Below the pieces are notes generated by a model that did no database searches, was not told the origin of the DNA, and saw nothing but the letters and a program-made list of their open reading frames with translations. A stretch of DNA of 57,700 nucleotides. Source: Desulfurococcales archaeon. GTDB taxonomy: Archaea > Thermoproteota > Thermoprotei_A > Sulfolobales > Acidilobaceae. The DNA is taken from NCBI GenBank assembly GCA_015521115.1, contig WAOT01000035.1:1-57700 (forward strand), given 5' to 3'. This document shows, one piece after another, positions 14,648 to 22,310 of the stretch. The translations under genes were made by a program, and so were the position numbers. Numbering within the stretch: position 1 is the first letter of the stretch; each line of letters begins with the position of its first letter.

Positions 14648-16046
14648 CACCCTAGCCCGAGACGCTCTCGAGATCATCCGGTTCCCCGTAGAGGTAAGGC
14701 TAAGCAGTGACGTGATGCGGAGGCTCGAGGCCTCTAGGAGGAGATTACTGGAGGAGGCCAGGAAAAGGACGATATACGGCTACCACACAAGGTTTGGGGA
14801 GCTAGTCGGCGAGTCAGCGGGGAGAGGTGAGAAGTGGGAGGAGATAGTTGTAGAAGAACACAGCGTCACGACGGGGCCTGGAGTGGCACCGCCCGGACTG
14901 GTTAGGCTTTTCCTGCTATTACGCCTCAACCAGCTCCTCCAGATGCCTGCACCAGTGAGACCTGTAGTAGCCGATAGACTTGCTAGCGCCCTTAGACTAG
15001 ATATCCTACCACTCATTCTCCCTCACGGGAGCGTGGGAGCTAGTGGAGACTTAGCCCCCTCGGCCCAAGCTGTGAGATGCCTATTCTACGGCCGTGGGGA
15101 GGCTTATTATGGCGGTGCGAGGGTTCCGTGTAGTGAAGCGCTGGAAAAGGCTGGGCTCAAATACCCCTTACCACTGGAAAAGGCTGAGGCTCTAATGCTG
15201 ATCAATAACACAGCCTGGAGCACTGCCCTCTGCTTAGCGGCCCATTCAGTCCTCCGCAGGTTAATCGATGAGGCGGTCAACCTGCTTGCCAGGACAGTCT
15301 CTATTACAGGAGCGAACCGGGAACACTACCACCCCGGGGTTCTGAGGGCTAAGAGGTGCCCCATGGGAGAGAAAATAGCCCTCCACCTCGAAGGCTACGC
15401 ATCTCACGAGCCCAGGAACCTTCAGTCACCCTACAGTATACGATGCATACCCCAGGTCGTGGGGGCAACCCTCAGACTCGTTGAATTCGCCCGCCAGCTC
15501 CTCATAGAAGAGGCGTGCGCCTCAACAGAGAATCCAGTTGTAGTCGAGGACAGGGTCTTCCATGCGTGCAACTTCCACAGTATAAAGGTTGCATATGCCT
15601 GTCAGACAATGGCGACAGCGCTCGGCTACCTTTCAGCACTTCTAGAGCGTGTCGGCGCCCAACTGCTTAGAGGTAAGATTACAGGCCTTCCCGAGCACCT
15701 TGCGGGCCAGAATAGCAGCGTTGGCGCAATGATCCTCCACTACACCATGGCGGCACATAGTGCTAGGGTTAGGCAGTTATCCTCTCCGACACTCACCTAC
15801 ACGACACCCACAAGCGGTCTCCAGGAGGATGTGGTGCCAATGACACCAGAGGAGGGGGTCAAAGTTATCGAGCAACTAAGACATACCGCCCCCCTCCTAG
15901 CAGCGTTGAAGGTCATCTTAGACAGGGCAGACTCTGTTAGAGGAGGAGATGCGAGGCCGCTAGTAGGCGTCCAGGAACTCCTCAGGGCTGCTGAGGAGGA
16001 GATAGTGGAAGCCTCTGGGCTCGACCTACTTAATGGACTCCAATAG
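14610..16046 (+). CDS. Aromatic amino-acid ammonia-lyase family protein (HutH-like)
   Basis: This encodes up to 478 aa; starts GTG 14610, 14619 or 14622. It belongs to the lyase/aminomutase family that uses an autocatalytic MIO cofactor made from Ala-Ser-Gly (here GASGDLAPS, about residue 143). Other family residues are visible: YGYHTRFG (catalytic Tyr loop), EHSVTTGPG, LINNTAW (Asn), PYSIRCIPQVVG (Tyr/Arg), NFHS, and LQEDVVPM (Glu). The QDPYS motif of true histidine lyases is QSPYS here. HutU, HutI and HutF partners are absent, so histidine degradation is not assured; phenylalanine, tyrosine or histidine lyase or aminomutase activity are all possible. The 3' end overlaps the convergent gene by 21 bases. 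Confidence 0.8.
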   Translation: MGIVVELPQKSCDTLARDALEIIRFPVEVRLSSDVMRRLEASRRRLLEEARKRTIYGYHTRFGELVGESAGRGEKWEEIVVEEHSVTTGPGVAPPGLVRLFLLLRLNQLLQMPAPVRPVVADRLASALRLDILPLILPHGSVGASGDLAPSAQAVRCLFYGRGEAYYGGARVPCSEALEKAGLKYPLPLEKAEALMLINNTAWSTALCLAAHSVLRRLIDEAVNLLARTVSITGANREHYHPGVLRAKRCPMGEKIALHLEGYASHEPRNLQSPYSIRCIPQVVGATLRLVEFARQLLIEEACASTENPVVVEDRVFHACNFHSIKVAYACQTMATALGYLSALLERVGAQLLRGKITGLPEHLAGQNSSVGAMILHYTMAAHSARVRQLSSPTLTYTTPTSGLQEDVVPMTPEEGVKVIEQLRHTAPLLAALKVILDRADSVRGGDARPLVGVQELLRAAEEEIVEASGLDLLNGLQ

Positions 16047-16706
16047 TTTTACCACCAGCCCGCCAACCTCACCATGGAGAAACTTCCTGGGAACCCTCTT
16101 TCCAAGGTACTCGCGGGGTAGTGGGTCGGAGGCATACATTGCCTCACTAATGACGTCACCAAATAGGGCTGGCGGTAGAATTGCGATAGCACGCACCTGA
16201 CCCTTACTAATGTCCTCCAGGTTAGTGACCACTGTGAAGGCGGCCCTCCCCATCGAGGCCCTCGTCACCTTAAGCCTCTCAGTCCCCTTCAGAGGTTCGA
16301 TCCTTGTCACCTCAACCCCGACCACATCAACGGCAAACTCAGGGTAGTTCCTGCTCCCTAGCCTTAACCTGAGGGGGAGGCCGAGGAGTATGCTAAGTGC
16401 CCACCTGATCTCAGCTAAGGCAAACTGCCTTTTCACGTCGAGCTTCGGAACCACTTGCGGGATGAGTAGCCTCCTCAGACCGCCGGCCAGGGATACAATG
16501 TTATTCATACTCTCCGATTCTATTAGCATCTCGGGTGGGAGGAAACTGTAGCGGAGCCTCTTCACCTCCCTCCTTAGTGCCTCTAGCGTTTCAAGGGCTT
16601 TGGACTTGTTCAAGGGCCAAGGCATTCCCCACTGTCTAACCCTCCTGGACAAGACTTCAACAGCTAGCTCGGCCATCTTAAGCCTAAAGTCCTCAGCCGT
16701 GTTCAC
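16026..16706 (-). CDS. Protein with C-terminal tRNA-binding (EMAPII/MetRS-beta-like) OB domain
   Basis: This encodes 226 aa. Residues about 1-115 are helical and basic and match no family I recognise. Residues about 125-225 resemble the OB-fold tRNA-binding domain found in MetRS C-termini, Arc1p and p43: VVGVEVTRIEPLKGTERLKVTRASMG, TVVTNLEDISKGQVRAIAILPPALFGDVISEAMYAS. It could be a free-standing tRNA-binding or synthetase-associating protein. It converges on the lyase gene with a 21-bp overlap, and is divergent from the polynucleotide kinase, itself an RNA-processing enzyme. Confidence 0.65.
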   Translation of the reverse strand: MNTAEDFRLKMAELAVEVLSRRVRQWGMPWPLNKSKALETLEALRREVKRLRYSFLPPEMLIESESMNNIVSLAGGLRRLLIPQVVPKLDVKRQFALAEIRWALSILLGLPLRLRLGSRNYPEFAVDVVGVEVTRIEPLKGTERLKVTRASMGRAAFTVVTNLEDISKGQVRAIAILPPALFGDVISEAMYASDPLPREYLGKRVPRKFLHGEVGGLVVKLLESIK

Positions 16707-16769
16707 ATCTAGACACCGATGAGATTATCCTATCCAGTCCTAGAAAAGATAAGTGTGGTGGAGTAGGGC

Positions 16770-18017
16770 GTGGCGAGGTTAATCTTAGACCTGGCAGGCG
16801 GCGAGGGCATTAGGATAGTAGGGCCTGCTACCCTGAAGGTTGAATCAGGTCTAGCCCTACTCCTAGGAGCCGAGCTAGGCCCGGGGGCCCGAATAGAAGT
16901 CCCTAGGGATAGGAGCTACTATGTTATGGCGGTTGAACCGTCAACAATATTACTATCTCTAGGCGAGGATGGGAGGCTCGAGCACGCCTCACCAGGAGAA
17001 GAGCCCCTCAAGGAATGGGTGGGGCATGTCGACGAGGCCCTGGATAGCTGCGGGATACCTTGTAAAGCAGTTGTCATCGGGCCAGTCGACGCTGGAAAGA
17101 CAAGCGTCTCAGCACTCATCTCAAACAGGGCCCTACTCCGCGGGCTAAAGCCACAAATTATTGACGGAGACATAGGCCAGGCAGATATTGGGCCGCCAGG
17201 TTTTGTGAGCAGTAGCATCCCCCAATGGTATGTGCTCTGGCTCAGGAGCTTGGAACCGGATAAGATGGTGTTCGTAGGCCACGTTGAGCCACAGTATGTC
17301 GAAGCAAGGATCCTCTACGGCCTGATGAGATTACTACTCTGGGGGGAAAGGCGAGGCGCGCATGTAACAGTTATTGATACCGATGGCTGGGTTGAGGGAT
17401 GGCATGCTATGGAGTATAAGCTCAATATCCTAAGAGCGGTCAACGTTGATCTAGTAGTAACAGTGGGTGACAAGCAACTATACAAGTTCCTATCAAGGAG
17501 GTGGCCAGCCACCCACATATACCTCCCAAAACCGGCGAGGCTCTTGGCAAGGGATACTGCAGATAGGAGGAGGCTAAGGAAGGAGAACTATAGGAGGTTC
17601 CTCCACCAGGGTGTTGAGAGGGATATCGACCTAAACGAAACCCCCATTGTAAACGCGTGCATAGAGCCTAGCACGTTGGGGACGGGATCTATTCTCGTAC
17701 TCAAATACCCCGGAGGGGTCTGCGCATACTTTGACAGTGAGTCACCCCCAGACCCCCAGCAGGGAAGGGCGATCGCACAGAAAGAGGGTGTCAAGGAGGC
17801 GCTCATAATCTACAAGGGAGGAATGAGAGGTGTCCTAGTAGGCCTCGCAGACCAGGAAGGCTGGGATCACCCAGGGATAGTTACCGACGTCAACCTCAGC
17901 CTTGGTAGGCTCCGGGTCAAGACACCCTACAGGGGGGAGATAAGATACATAGTTGCCGGGAGGCTGAGGTTGACTGAAGAGTATGAGGATCTCGGCCAGA
18001 GGAGGATCTGGATCTAG
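16770..18017 (+). CDS. Polynucleotide 5'-kinase, Clp1/GRC3 family
   Basis: This encodes 415 aa. An N-terminal beta domain (residues 1-85) precedes the kinase core with P-loop GPVDAGKTS (about 104-112), then IIDGDIGQADIGPPG (the lid/metal region typical of Clp1/Grc3) and VIDTDGW. A C-terminal beta domain follows (about 330-415). Archaeal members phosphorylate 5'-OH ends of RNA or DNA, which fits RNA repair or tRNA-intron processing. The start is GTG. It is transcribed alone and ends just before the convergent Nudix gene. Confidence 0.88.
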   Translation: MARLILDLAGGEGIRIVGPATLKVESGLALLLGAELGPGARIEVPRDRSYYVMAVEPSTILLSLGEDGRLEHASPGEEPLKEWVGHVDEALDSCGIPCKAVVIGPVDAGKTSVSALISNRALLRGLKPQIIDGDIGQADIGPPGFVSSSIPQWYVLWLRSLEPDKMVFVGHVEPQYVEARILYGLMRLLLWGERRGAHVTVIDTDGWVEGWHAMEYKLNILRAVNVDLVVTVGDKQLYKFLSRRWPATHIYLPKPARLLARDTADRRRLRKENYRRFLHQGVERDIDLNETPIVNACIEPSTLGTGSILVLKYPGGVCAYFDSESPPDPQQGRAIAQKEGVKEALIIYKGGMRGVLVGLADQEGWDHPGIVTDVNLSLGRLRVKTPYRGEIRYIVAGRLRLTEEYEDLGQRRIWI

Positions 18018-18022
18018 CCATG

Positions 18023-18499
18023 CTACTCCCCACGGAGGACATACTTGTTGACTTTCAACACCTTACTCGGCGAAACCAGACCCTCCCTAATCTTCCTGAG
18101 AAGACCCCTAGTGGAGACGGTCAGCTCTAACTCCTCCGCCTCCTCCAAGGAGAAGAACCCGGCGTCGAGGGCGTCGCTAAGAGCCCGGGGCTCTCCACCG
18201 CTAACATCAAGGAGGACTGTGACCAGGACATAATGGTACTTTACCCTTCCCTCATCGTCATACATTATGAAGTCGTCAACGTTAACAACACCCAGGGGCT
18301 CTCCTCGAAGCCCAGTCTCCTCCTCCAGCTCCCTCGCCGCCGTCTCGAGTACGCCCTCGCCGAGCTCGACATGCCCTCCAGGTATACTCCACCTCCCCGC
18401 ACTAGGCGGGTATTTCCTCTTAACGAGGAGGATCTTACCGTCTCTAAACACAAGACAACCAACACCAATCCTCGGCTCCTTGGGATAAGGCCCCGGCAA
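18023..18499 (-). CDS. Nudix hydrolase
   Basis: This 158-aa protein carries a complete Nudix box, GHVELGEGVLETAARELEEETGL (about 43-65), with the catalytic REXXEE intact, and the N-terminal strands VGCLVFRDGKILLVKR. The family hydrolyses nucleoside diphosphates linked to another group (NDP-sugars, oxidised nucleotides, ADP-ribose). The sequence most resembles small ADP-ribose or 8-oxo-dGTP-type members, but the substrate is not determined. The start ATG lies behind no strong ribosome site and may be leaderless. Confidence 0.93.
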   Translation of the reverse strand: MPGPYPKEPRIGVGCLVFRDGKILLVKRKYPPSAGRWSIPGGHVELGEGVLETAARELEEETGLRGEPLGVVNVDDFIMYDDEGRVKYHYVLVTVLLDVSGGEPRALSDALDAGFFSLEEAEELELTVSTRGLLRKIREGLVSPSKVLKVNKYVLRGE

Positions 18500-18629
18500 T
18501 TACATCACCAGTTCTCATTGCTGGGAGTCCCTTCTATTCTTTCTTATAGAAAATATATGTCTCTCCATTCCCGATTATAGTCTTGAAGGAGACCTCCCCT
18601 AAAACTACTCCGTGCTCGGGGGTGGTGTG

Positions 18630-19031
18630 GTGTCCGAAAAGGAGTGTGTTAAAGTCGAGGAGATCATGTCAACTCCTCCAATAAGTGTAGGAATAAATGC
18701 AACCGTCCTCGAAGTTGCAAGGCTTATGAAGGTTTATGGGATTGGAAGCGTGATTATCGTAGATGAAAACGATAGGCCTATAGCTATCTTCACGGAGAAA
18801 GAGCTCGTATGGTCAATAGCCACGTTCGGCTGCGAAGCCCTCGATAAGAAGGCATATGATCACTCGGTAAGGACGGTGCCAGTGGTCAGGAAGGACTCAT
18901 GCATAGAGGAGGCAGTAAAGGAGATGGACGCCCACGGTCTCCGGCATGCTGCTGTTGTGGACGAGTATGGAAGACTCGTGGGAGTTGTAAGTATGAGAGA
19001 TATAGCCAAGGCGATTGCCTGCCCCAGATAA
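18630..19031 (+). CDS. Two-CBS-domain protein
   Basis: This encodes about 133 aa made entirely of a CBS pair (Bateman module): VEEIMSTPPISVGINATVLEVARLM...VIIVDENDRPIAIFTEKEL and VRTVPVVRKDSCIEEAVKEMDAHGLRHAAVVDEYGRLVGVVSMRDIAKA. Stand-alone CBS proteins bind adenine nucleotides and act as energy sensors on partners that cannot be read from here. GTG codons at 18627 and 18630 sit behind GGGGGTGGT; a GTG at 18612 extends the frame by six codons. The upstream region has the TATA-like AAAATATATG near 18549. Confidence 0.88.
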   Translation: MSEKECVKVEEIMSTPPISVGINATVLEVARLMKVYGIGSVIIVDENDRPIAIFTEKELVWSIATFGCEALDKKAYDHSVRTVPVVRKDSCIEEAVKEMDAHGLRHAAVVDEYGRLVGVVSMRDIAKAIACPR

Positions 19032-19143
19032 ACCCTGCCCTGGAGAGCCTAAGTTATGTCTAGGCGTGTGATTAACCAGACTAAGCCAGCGAGAATCTAA
19101 ATAAAACCGGGGACATAAGACCCAACTATCAGGTGCAAACCTA

Positions 19144-20622
19144 TTGGATAGTCTGAGAAGCCTAATTCGAGAGTATGCTTCATCGGCCGATATAGAATAT
19201 GGCCCTCCGCCATCCAGGCTGAAAAGAGAGACTCTCAGGTATGGGAAGCTGACAGTCACAGGAGCTCTGAGTGTAGTATCCAAGAAGGCTAAGGCTAGAG
19301 ACCCGAAGGCCACATTTATTCTAGACGAGAGCCCGGAACGCGATATGCTTTTGGACAGAGCTTCAGAACTACTCTCAGAAGTCGAACCACTTAAACTCTA
19401 CGCTATTGAGCGGTGCATAGGAGCGGGCAGAAGGGTCTTCAGGCTGCTAGCTCTCGTTGAGAGAACCTATCCCCACCTAGCGCTGATGGCTTACAGAAAC
19501 TTCTTCCCATGCGAGTATGACGGCGAACCCGACTTCATAACATTAGATGTACCTGGAACGAGCGGTAAGCTGATACTCGTAGAGAAGAAAACAGGGGCTA
19601 CACTAATACTAGGCTCAGACTACTATGGAGAGCTCAAAATGAGCTTCCTCCGCCAGACTATGAACTATTCAAGAGACGAGAGCTGCGAGCCAGGCCTCCA
19701 TGCGGGGAGCAAGCTCTACAAAGTGAAGAAGGATGGCCTCCTCAAAGAGGTGGGAGTACTCATATTCGGCCTAAGCGGGACTGGGAAGACAACCCTCACA
19801 GTAGAGACTCACGGGCTTAAACCCCCGGAAGGGGCTATACTGAGGCAGGACGATATAGTCATACTCACCAGGTCGGGAGAAGCCGTTGGAACCGAGTTCA
19901 ACCTGTACCCCAAAACAGACAGCATCCCCGAACTACCACTCCTCAAACCCTCAGTGGAGCACCCTGACGCAATACTTGAAAACGTCGTGGTAAGAGAGGA
20001 CGGACAACCAGACTTCTCAGACCTCAGCATAACACCAAACGCTAGAGCCCTCGCCATAAGGGATGCAATACCGATCGCTGATGGTAGATACGACCTCGAC
20101 CATGTAGACCTCATGGTCTTCCTAACGAGGAGGCCAGAGATGCCGCCACTCGTCCGGCTTACAAGCCCGGAGCAGGCTGCAGCCTACTTCGCACTCGGAG
20201 AGAGCTATAGGACAAGTGCTGAAGCAGGCAGGCCCGAGCCGGTAAGAGTACCGGGCTTCGACCCGTTCATGCTGGAACCACGCTGGAGGACGGTCGTCCT
20301 AATAATGGATATAGTGAGGAGGAAAGAGATAGAGGTAGTCGTTATGAACACGGGGTACGTGGGAGACGCCAAAGTCCCGCCAGAGGCTAGTAAGAATCTA
20401 CTCCTAGCAACTGTTAAAGGAGAGGTAGATTGGAGGTTCGATGACGAGCTGGGGGTTGAGGTCGCAGTAAAAGCCCCTGGAGTAGACCTTGAAGTCTACA
20501 ACCCACGAAGGATATACGGCCCATCAGCATATAGTGAAGCTGTGAGAAGGCTCAGGGAGGAGAGGAGGAGGTTCATAGTTGAGACGATACCTCAGCTAAG
20601 GTTTTTAGCGGATTATGTCTAA
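19144..20622 (+). CDS. pckA: Phosphoenolpyruvate carboxykinase (ATP-type fold)
   Basis: This encodes 492 aa. It interconverts oxaloacetate and PEP, the entry step to gluconeogenesis. Visible motifs are the P-loop GLSGTGKTT (about 210-218), the kinase-2-like ILRQDDIVIL, and the downstream block ILENVVV...DFSDLSITPNARALAIRDAIP. Spacing differs from bacterial PckA (the usual DDEHGW block is replaced by QDDIVIL), consistent with the crenarchaeal branch. The start is TTG with AGGTG upstream. TAAATAAAA near 19097 is the likely TATA. The 3' end overlaps PriX by four bases, convergent. Confidence 0.88.
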   Translation: MDSLRSLIREYASSADIEYGPPPSRLKRETLRYGKLTVTGALSVVSKKAKARDPKATFILDESPERDMLLDRASELLSEVEPLKLYAIERCIGAGRRVFRLLALVERTYPHLALMAYRNFFPCEYDGEPDFITLDVPGTSGKLILVEKKTGATLILGSDYYGELKMSFLRQTMNYSRDESCEPGLHAGSKLYKVKKDGLLKEVGVLIFGLSGTGKTTLTVETHGLKPPEGAILRQDDIVILTRSGEAVGTEFNLYPKTDSIPELPLLKPSVEHPDAILENVVVREDGQPDFSDLSITPNARALAIRDAIPIADGRYDLDHVDLMVFLTRRPEMPPLVRLTSPEQAAAYFALGESYRTSAEAGRPEPVRVPGFDPFMLEPRWRTVVLIMDIVRRKEIEVVVMNTGYVGDAKVPPEASKNLLLATVKGEVDWRFDDELGVEVAVKAPGVDLEVYNPRRIYGPSAYSEAVRRLREERRRFIVETIPQLRFLADYV

Positions 20623-21095
20623 CTCCTCAAACCTAGGACTTCAGATATGATCTTGTAGAGTTCGGGATCCTCTTTCCTCACCCTCTCGAGACTCCAGGGC
20701 CTCCATCCACCCTCCTTCACGTGTCTGAGGACGTTCCGTATCCAGGAGTCATAGATCTTAGAGCAGTTCCCATGGCGCTCACAGGACACTCGTATGAACT
20801 CCTTTATCACAGCATGTGCCTCCTCAACGTCTAACCCTTTCACGTTCAGCAGGTACCTGCTAACCACGTAGAGGATGAGCCTACTCCTACCATCTGGCAC
20901 GCCGTTCTTAATGATCTCCTCTATCCATGCATACCGCTCCAGTGACCTCCTCCTGGTAGGGGGCTCCTCGCAGAGACTCCTATCACGGCACATAGTCGAC
21001 ATGAACTCCTCAAGGACGATTGCACACTCCTCGAGCCCCCGGGAGCAGGCTTCAATGACCTTGGGCCATAACCTCCTCTTCCCAGCCTCTTCCAC
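20619..21095 (-). CDS. priX: DNA primase accessory subunit PriX
   Basis: This 158-aa protein matches my knowledge of PriX, the third subunit of the Sulfolobus-type primase. It resembles the C-terminal domain of the large subunit but lacks its Fe-S cysteine set. Typical parts are WIEEIIKNGVPDGRSRLILYVVSRYLLNVKGL (about 57-88), EEAHAVIKEFIRVSCERHGNCSKIYDSWIRNVL, and WSLERVRKEDPELYKII. PriX aids primer initiation by PriS/PriL; those genes are not in this window. It is transcribed toward pckA and is divergent from tRNA-Gln. Confidence 0.8.
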   Translation of the reverse strand: MEEAGKRRLWPKVIEACSRGLEECAIVLEEFMSTMCRDRSLCEEPPTRRRSLERYAWIEEIIKNGVPDGRSRLILYVVSRYLLNVKGLDVEEAHAVIKEFIRVSCERHGNCSKIYDSWIRNVLRHVKEGGWRPWSLERVRKEDPELYKIISEVLGLRS

Positions 21096-21130
21096 CCCAA
21101 AACCCCAAGGGGCAGTGGACTGTGGGGAAA

Positions 21131-21140
21131 GGCTATAAAG
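21131..21140 (+). promoter_or_regulatory. TATA box of tRNA-Gln
   Basis: GGCTATAAAG lies 32-41 bp before the mature 5' end of the tRNA, the usual distance for an archaeal tRNA promoter with a short leader. Confidence 0.6.
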
Positions 21141-21171
21141 GGGTGCACGTTTAGAGTAAATGATCGGCGGT

Positions 21172-21247
21172 AGCCGGGTCGTCTAGCGGCCCAGGATGCG
21201 GGGCTCTGGCCCCCGTGACCGGGGTTCGAATCCCCGCCCGGCTACCA
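21172..21247 (+). tRNA. tRNA-Gln (anticodon CUG), CCA encoded
   Basis: Acceptor strands AGCCGGG and CCCGGCT pair fully. The anticodon stem CGGGG/CCCCG encloses the loop CTCTGGC, giving anticodon CUG. The T arm is CGGGG-TTCGAAT-CCCCG. The discriminator is A at 21244 and CCA is encoded at 21245-21247. No intron interrupts the anticodon loop. Confidence 0.95.
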
Positions 21248-21324
21248 CTTAACCTTATACTCAAACGTCGTCCTCGCCCACGGTGTTCTATTATGAGGAG
21301 GATGTGCTGTTGCAGGATAGGTTG

Positions 21325-21353
21325 AAAAAGGGTTTAGGCCTGATTTAACCCTT
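21325..21353 (-). terminator. Hairpin plus T-run after the oxidoreductase operon
   Basis: On the minus strand, AAGGGTT and AACCCTT form a 7-bp stem around a 12-nt loop, followed by TTTT. It lies 13 bp after the porB stop codon. This looks like a bacterial-style intrinsic terminator; in archaea the T-run alone may suffice. Confidence 0.5.
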
Positions 21354-21365
21354 TGATTAGTGGTT

Positions 21366-22310
21366 CTAGAGGCTGCGGTATATTGCTTCTCCCTTTCCTC
21401 CTTCAGCGGTGAATGTCTTTTCTAGAGCGTCTATTAGGTGCCAGAGGTTCTCTATGTATTCCTCTATCTTCTTGACCTCGTCGGGCTTGTTGAGGAGGTG
21501 CTTGTATCTGCCCTGGAGTTTTAGGTATTCTATTACGGGCTTCCTCTTCTTCGGGTCTTTATACTTCTTTGCTATGGGGCTTAGCCTGAAGACCCCGTTT
21601 ATATACTCGTATAGTGGGAATAGGCCTGTCTGTACCGCTAGCTGTGCCACTTTAGCGGTGAGTCCTGGGTCGAATCTCCAGCCTATGGGGCATGGGGCTA
21701 GTAGGTGTATATAGCGGAATCCTCTGATTTTAGCGGCTCTCTGGAGCTTTTCGATGAAGTCTGTGGGGTATCCCACGCTTGCTGTGGCGACGTATTTCAC
21801 TCCGTGGCTTATTAGGATGTAGGGGATGTTCTTCTTGTGCTCTTTCTTACCTGTCCAGGTTGTGGTCGTCCATGCACCATATGGTGTGAGACTGCTCCTC
21901 TGTATGCCCGTGTTCATGTACGCCTCATTGTCTACGCAGATGTAGATTATGTCCTCATCCCTCTCGGCTGCACCGCTTAGGGCCTGGAAGCCTATATCGC
22001 CTGTCCCCCCGTCTCCGGCCCAGACCACGACGTGCACGTCCTTACCTTGCGCTTCGAACGCCGCCTTCAACCCGCTTGCAGCGCTTGCCGCTGCCGCGAA
22101 GACTATGTTTAGTATTGGGAAGTTTATTCCGCTCCTCGGGGCTATCCCCTGTATTACGCTGCTACAACCTGCGGGTATCACTAGAACTACGTTGTCTCCA
22201 AGGGCCATCTTAATGTATCTGAGGCCCATCGTCTCGGGGCAGCCGGGGCACGCGGCGTTCCCCGGCATGATATAGTACCTGTCTGGGAGCTTCCTTATGT
22301 TCACGACCAC
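21366..22310 (-). CDS. porB: 2-oxoacid:ferredoxin oxidoreductase beta subunit
   Basis: This 314-aa subunit binds thiamine diphosphate: VWAGDGGTGDIGFQALSGAAERDEDIIYICVDNEAYMNTG (about 95-135) is the TPP motif GDG-to-N. Cysteines GNAACPGCP (N-terminus), GCSS and PCPIGW are the usual Fe-S ligands. The complex splits pyruvate (or branched-chain 2-oxoacids) to acyl-CoA and reduced ferredoxin. The start overlaps the alpha subunit by 10 bases. Pyruvate is the likeliest substrate, but paralogues for 2-oxoisovalerate look alike. Confidence 0.92.
   Translation of the reverse strand: MVVNIRKLPDRYYIMPGNAACPGCPETMGLRYIKMALGDNVVLVIPAGCSSVIQGIAPRSGINFPILNIVFAAAASAASGLKAAFEAQGKDVHVVVWAGDGGTGDIGFQALSGAAERDEDIIYICVDNEAYMNTGIQRSSLTPYGAWTTTTWTGKKEHKKNIPYILISHGVKYVATASVGYPTDFIEKLQRAAKIRGFRYIHLLAPCPIGWRFDPGLTAKVAQLAVQTGLFPLYEYINGVFRLSPIAKKYKDPKKRKPVIEYLKLQGRYKHLLNKPDEVKKIEEYIENLWHLIDALEKTFTAEGGKGEAIYRSL

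Noticed and set aside
21200-21220. Reading the tRNA at 21172 as tRNA-Glu or starting at 21169
   Set aside because: The anticodon loop CTCTGGC gives CUG; starting at 21169 would misplace the T arm and the encoded CCA.
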